From positions 124,001 through 188,000 of the forward strand of contig CAVZQE010000004.1 in the NCBI GenBank assembly GCA_963777325.1: 64,000 nucleotides of DNA, read 5' to 3'. The stretch comes from JAFAXA01 sp963777325 (GTDB lineage Bacteria; Pseudomonadota; Alphaproteobacteria; Acetobacterales; Acetobacteraceae). Of the stretch, positions 60,439 to 64,000 are shown in pieces. How positions within the stretch are numbered: the stretch's first letter is position 1; each line of letters opens with the position of its first letter. The position numbers were made by a program, and so were the translations under genes. The notes beneath the pieces were generated by a model that was not told the origin of the DNA, did no database searches, and saw only the letters and a list, made by a program, of their open reading frames with translations.

Positions 60439-62532
60439 ATGCTCTCGGCCTCGGCGCGACGCGGCATCGGCACCGTCTTTCTGTTGGCGGCGAGCACCGC
60501 CCTTTCCCCGCCAGCGCAGGCTCGCATCACGCGGATCGTCATCAGCAATACGACCTCGCCTGCCCTCAATGGGCAATCGTTCGGCGCCGTCGGCCAATAC
60601 GAGCAGCTCGACGGCACGGCGTACGGTGAGGTCGATCCGGCCGACCCTCTGAACGCCGTCATCCAGGACATCGCCCTCGCGCCGCGCAATCAGGCCGGCA
60701 AGGTCGAGTACTCCATGGATATTTCGATCCTCAAGCCGATGGACGAGAGCCAGGGCAACCACGTCCTGCTCTACGATGTGGTCAATCGCGGCAACAAGGT
60801 CATACCGTCTTCCTTCAACGTGGGCGTGACCGCGAGCAATCCCGCAGGCGATGGATTCCTGGAACAACAGGGATTGACCATGGTCTGGAGCGGCTGGCAG
60901 GGCGATCTCGTCCGCGGCACCGGCCTGATCGGCATGACCGTGCCGGTGGCGCACGCACCGGACGGCAGCACCATCACCGGCATCGTCCGGTCCGAGATCA
61001 GCAATCTGGCCGCGCCGGCCCCCTATTCGCCGATCCTGGGCGCGTTCAGCGCCGCCTCGCGCAGCTATACGCCGGTGAGTTTCGACACGACGCAGGCGAC
61101 CCTGACGCAGCGCGTGCATGAACAAGACCCGCGCGAACCGATCGCCAGCACCGACTGGGCCTACGGCACCTGCGACGCCAATTTCAATATCACGCCGGAC
61201 CCGCCCAATCCTCCGCAATACCACATCTGCAAGCGAGGCGGTTTCGACACCAACCACATTTATGAACTCATCTACGCCGCGCAGGATCCGTGGGTTTTGG
61301 GGCTTGGCTTCGCGGCGACGCGCGACCTCGTCGCCTTCCTGCACAACGCCTCCGACGGGTCCAATCCAGTCGCGGGCGCGATCCAGCACACCTTGGTGCA
61401 TGGCACGTCGCAAAGCGGGCGCTATCTCCGCACCTTCCTCGATCTGGGCTTCAATCAGGACGAGGACCGCCGCCTCGTGTTCGAGGGGATGAACCCGCAC
61501 ATCGCCTCGGCGCGCGTCGCGCTCAACATCCGGTTCTGACAGCAGCCCGGACGACTGGCGGGGGTGCAGCATACCGAGCACGAGTACCCCGGCTCCGAGT
61601 CTCCGATGACCTGGGGCGACTACGACGACCCATTATCCCAGACCAAGGGCGGTCAGCTCGATCGGTGCCGCGCCACCGCGACCTGCCCGAAGATCCTGCA
61701 GACCGTGACGGACACCGAATACTGGCAGTCGGCCATGTCCTCGGACACCACGGACGATTTCGGCCGCCGCGATCTGCCGATCCCGCGCCGGGTCCGCATC
61801 TATCACCTCGCCAGCACGCAGCATGGCGGCTACTCGCCGGTCGGGACGGTGCCGCCGGCGAGCAACCCCATGTGCGAGCAGCTGCCCAACGCCAATTCCT
61901 ACACCTACAATCTGCGGGCCATCCTGATCGCGCTCGAGAACTGGGTCGTGAACGAGACCCTGCCCCCGGCCAGCCGCTACGCCCGTATCGGCGATGGCAC
62001 GTTGGTGCGGCCCGAGCAGGTGTATTTTCCCTCGATCCCCAACGTCGATGAACAACTGGGGATACTGCTGAACCGGCGCTCGCTCTATTTCCGCGGCCCG
62101 GCCTTCGACCCAAGAAACGTGTCCGGCTATCAATCCGTCGAGCCGCCGAAGCGGATCGCCGATTACACGATCCTGGCGCCGCAGGTCGATCCGGACGGCA
62201 ACGACCTCGACGGGGTGCATTCCCTCACGCTACAGGCGCCGCTCGGCACCTACACCGGATGGAACACGCGCGCGGCGGGGTTCAGCCAGGGCGACGCGTG
62301 CGACCTGACCGGCAGCTTCATTCCGTTCCCGCGAGCCGCAGCCGACCGGCAAGCGTCCGGCGATCCGCGTCTCTCGATCGCGGAGCGCTATCCGGACGCC
62401 GCCGCCTATGACGCGGCTGTGACCCAGGCTGCCAACCGGCTGGTCGCGCAGGGCTTCCTACTGCAAGACGACATGGCGGCGGCGGTCGCGCAGGCGGAGG
62501 CGCAGGCGGCCGGCTCCGGTCTGTTGCCGTGA
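60439..62532 (+). pseudogene. Secreted alpha/beta-hydrolase (Abhydrolase_10 type) with an in-frame TGA
   Basis: ATG 60439 follows AAAGGG. A signal peptide (RGIGTVFLLAASTALSPPAQ) is present. Residues 30-366 match the family, including the nucleophile elbow HGTSQSGRYLRTF (S326 likely) and GMNPHIASARVALNIRF. Codon 367 is TGA (61537-61539). The same frame continues without any shift as QQPGRLAGVQHTEHEYPG to 62532, with the rest of the domain (RCRATATCPKILQTVTDTEY, RVRIYHLASTQHGGY). The total is 698 codons. It is probably a nonsense-broken gene. Selenocysteine insertion is an alternative because selA and tRNA-Sec exist here. It might also be two products, with GTG 61564 as a restart. Confidence 0.75.
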
Positions 62533-62545
62533 GCCGACGGCCTGC

Positions 62546-62568
62546 CGAGCCCATCTGAACCGGGCTCG
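62546..62568. terminator. Hairpin between convergent genes
   Basis: CGAGCCC pairs with GGGCTCG over a nine-base loop, lying between the hydrolase stop (plus) and the lipoprotein stop (minus). No T-run follows on either strand. It may act as a bidirectional terminator. Confidence 0.4.
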
Positions 62569-62583
62569 CGTCATCCCGGACTC

Positions 62584-63257
62584 TTACTGACCTGGATGCT
62601 GCTGCTTCCAGATCTCGACCGCCTGCTGCTGGCGCTGCTGCTGGTTCCATTGCTGCGCCCGCTGCTGCAGGACCGCCTGGTTTTGGTTCTGCTGCCAGAT
62701 TGCGTTCGCCTGAGCCTGCCTCTGGGCCGCTTGCGCCTGTTGCGCCTGCTGCTGCGCGATCGCGGCGTTCTGGTTGCGCTGCCAGATCTCGTTCGCCTGC
62801 GCCTGATTGCGCTGCCAGATCGCGTTCGCCTGATTTTGTTTCTGCTGCTGGTTCCACTGCTCGGCCTGCTGCCGCAGCACGGCCTCGTTCTGGTTGCGCC
62901 GCCAAATGGCGTTCGCATCCTGCTTCTGCTGCTCGACCCATTTTGGTCGTGCTGATACCTGGCGTCCGGGGGCGGGCCGCGCCGCCAGTCCGGATGGTCG
63001 CGGTCCCAGTGCGGGTGATCGCGATACCACTGCTCGCTGTAGCCGCCGCCGTACACATAGCCGGGGGCGACCGCATACGGTTCGGCATAGCCGTATCCGT
63101 AACCGGGCGAAGGGGGCGGAGCATAGCTGTCCGGATAATAGCCCCCCGCGACCGGTCCGCCGCCGACCCCGCCGTACCCGTAGTCACCAGGAGCGCCCGC
63201 GCAACCGGCCAAGGCGAAGCCGGCCGCCAGAAGCACAGTCAAGGATCTCGCGCGCAT
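62584..63257 (-). pseudogene. Gly/Tyr-rich and Q/N-repeat lipoprotein (frameshifted)
   Basis: ATG 63257 starts a lipoprotein signal (VLLAAGFALAGC, lipobox LAGC). The next part is Gly/Tyr/Pro-rich (GGYYPDSYAPPPSPGYGYGY), then YRDHPHWDRDHPDWRRGPPP. After RYQHDQ the frame breaks at the T4 of 62941-62944 (A4 on the coding strand). One missing base leads into KWVEQQKQDANAIWRRNQNE and tandem NAIWxRNQ repeats to the stop at 62584. The repeats are a Gln/Asn-rich coiled region. The function is unknown, and it may be a surface or outer-membrane lipoprotein. The break looks like a homopolymer indel. Confidence 0.7.
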
Positions 63258-63376
63258 TGTCCCCGCCCTCGAATTCACCCCAGTCGAAATAGGCCGCGTT
63301 ACTGCGGCTTCAACGTGGCGGAGGAGAGGCGGTTTGCGGCGGGCTGACGCGGCGAGAAGGTCACCGCGCGGTGATG

Positions 63377-63679
63377 TCAGGCCGGGTTGGTGGCCTGCTT
63401 GGCCCGCGCCCGCTCGATGCGGCGCTTGAGGGCCTGCGCCTCGACCGGCAGTCGCCGGTCCGGAGTCGAAAGCAGGAACGCGTCGATGCCGCCGTTGTGC
63501 TCGATCGTGCGAATGGCGCGGGTCGAGACGCGCATCCGGACGGGCGCGCCGAGCACGTCCGAGAGGAGCGAGATCTCCTGAAGATTGGGCAGGAAGCGTC
63601 GGCGGGTCTTGTTATTGGCGTGGCTGACGTTGTTGCCCGTCAGGACACCCTTGCCCGTGATCTGGCAACGGCGAGACAT
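63377..63679 (-). CDS. rpmB: Ribosomal protein bL28
   Basis: This 100-residue 50S subunit protein has the N-terminal MSRRCQITGKGVLTGNNVSH signature and NKTRRRFLPNLQ. C5 is the only cysteine, so this is a zinc-ligand-poor type. ATG 63679 is preceded by AGGGG at eight bases. The open frame extends upstream to 63898 but is not conserved. The C-terminus is longer than in E. coli (ARAKQATNPA), as usual for alphaproteobacteria. Confidence 0.95.
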   Translation of the reverse strand: MSRRCQITGKGVLTGNNVSHANNKTRRRFLPNLQEISLLSDVLGAPVRMRVSTRAIRTIEHNGGIDAFLLSTPDRRLPVEAQALKRRIERARAKQATNPA

Positions 63680-63943
63680 CGAAAACACCCCTATCCGACA
63701 AAAAGCCACGACCGGGCGTAGGAGACGCCCGGCCGTTCGCAGGCCGGGGTTATGGCGGAGACGTGCAGCGCGGTCAACAGGGCCGCAACAGCAGAGCGTG
63801 CCCGAAGCCCGGCACGGCTGCGACGCCATCACGGTTTTGCAGTATAGGGCAGGACCGAACCCTGCGCCGGAGCGCCGCCCGCTTGCGGGTCGCGCCAAGC
63901 GCTACATCTATCCCCCAACTCGTGAACGAGAGACACACGACCC

Positions 63944-64000
63944 ATGGACGATCTGATCATCGGCCACCGGCCAGGCGGACAGCAGCAAGCGGCTCCGGGC
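63944..64000 (+). CDS. Start of an unidentified gene (cut by window edge)
   Basis: ATG 63944 opens a frame encoding MDDLIIGHRPGGQQQAAPG and runs off the right edge. The short DLIIG start is reminiscent of alphaproteobacterial thioredoxin-like proteins, but 19 residues are too few to name it. A weak GAGAG lies upstream. The 260 bases between rpmB and this start show only the divergent 5' regions. Confidence 0.4.
   Translation, partial: MDDLIIGHRPGGQQQAAPG

Noticed and set aside
61537..61539. TGA as a confirmed selenocysteine codon
   Set aside because: The position is not a known redox site, homologs as I recall have small residues there, and no convincing SECIS could be verified by eye. It is kept as a question, not as a call.
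1..64000. CRISPR arrays, prophage, insertion sequences and rRNA genes
   Set aside because: I saw no regularly spaced short repeats, no transposase or phage structural genes and no rRNA sequence in the window; xerD is the only recombinase and is a housekeeping gene.

Overview
The window is a GC-rich (about 68-70 % by eye) alphaproteobacterial chromosome segment with dense, often overlapping genes. The gene set points to Rhodospirillales and most likely an Acetobacteraceae-like organism. The pointers are a fused shikimate kinase/3-dehydroquinate synthase, a bolA / J-protein / cobS / cobT block, DUF1244, DUF1491 and DUF2312 (GapR) genes, and a split his operon carrying DUF2628. This taxonomic reading is inference. 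Most of the window is core chromosome. The clear accessory section is about 9.9-26.8 kb.

Layout: 0-2.3 kb is a minus-strand run (a partial M3 oligopeptidase, an XRE regulator, GapR/DUF2312, a degenerate DUF1778 antitoxin, DUF1244). Pyruvate kinase follows on plus. 3.9-7.7 kb holds three tandem OmpA-family porins. 7.9-9.7 kb is a selenocysteine block (DUF1491, selA, tRNA-Sec). 9.9-26.8 kb is one directional cluster of an 11.1-kb adhesin-like gene, a TolC-type lipoprotein, two HlyD-type adaptors and an M50 membrane peptidase with its own HlyD-like tail. No ABC ATPase lies beside it. 26.8-29.8 kb has a methyltransferase, a membrane-anchored EEP phosphatase/nuclease and a PlsC acyltransferase. 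30.0-33.9 kb is miaB-phoH-ybeY-corC. 33.9-39.9 kb carries minus-strand hisB-DUF2628-hisH-GNAT-hisA-hisF-hisE-HIT plus an amidohydrolase-like gene.

40-44.5 kb has a hybrid HWE histidine kinase, an MBL-like protein and a dioxygenase-type cupin. 45-49.6 kb holds accA, a Na+/H+ antiporter, a TetR regulator with two palindromic operators facing an MFS transporter, and a small secreted Cys protein. 49.7-54.5 kb has a PIN/UPF0175 pair, xerD, a 47-residue membrane protein, aroKB, DUF2889 and a ribbon-helix-helix protein. 54.5-64 kb has an Lrp regulator, an acyltransferase, bolA, a J-protein, cobS-cobT (aerobic cobaltochelatase), an alpha/beta hydrolase interrupted by an in-frame TGA, a Q/N-rich lipoprotein, rpmB and the start of a further gene.

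The most interesting unit is the 9.9-26.8 kb cluster. It looks like a dedicated secretion or surface-display system in which the inner-membrane energy component of a type I system is replaced by an M50 protein with a PqqD-like N-terminus and by a GAF-like/HlyD fusion. A second theme is gene breakage: four frameshifts (three of them one extra base), one in-frame TGA and one decayed antitoxin. These are either sequencing errors or real decay and need raw-read checking.
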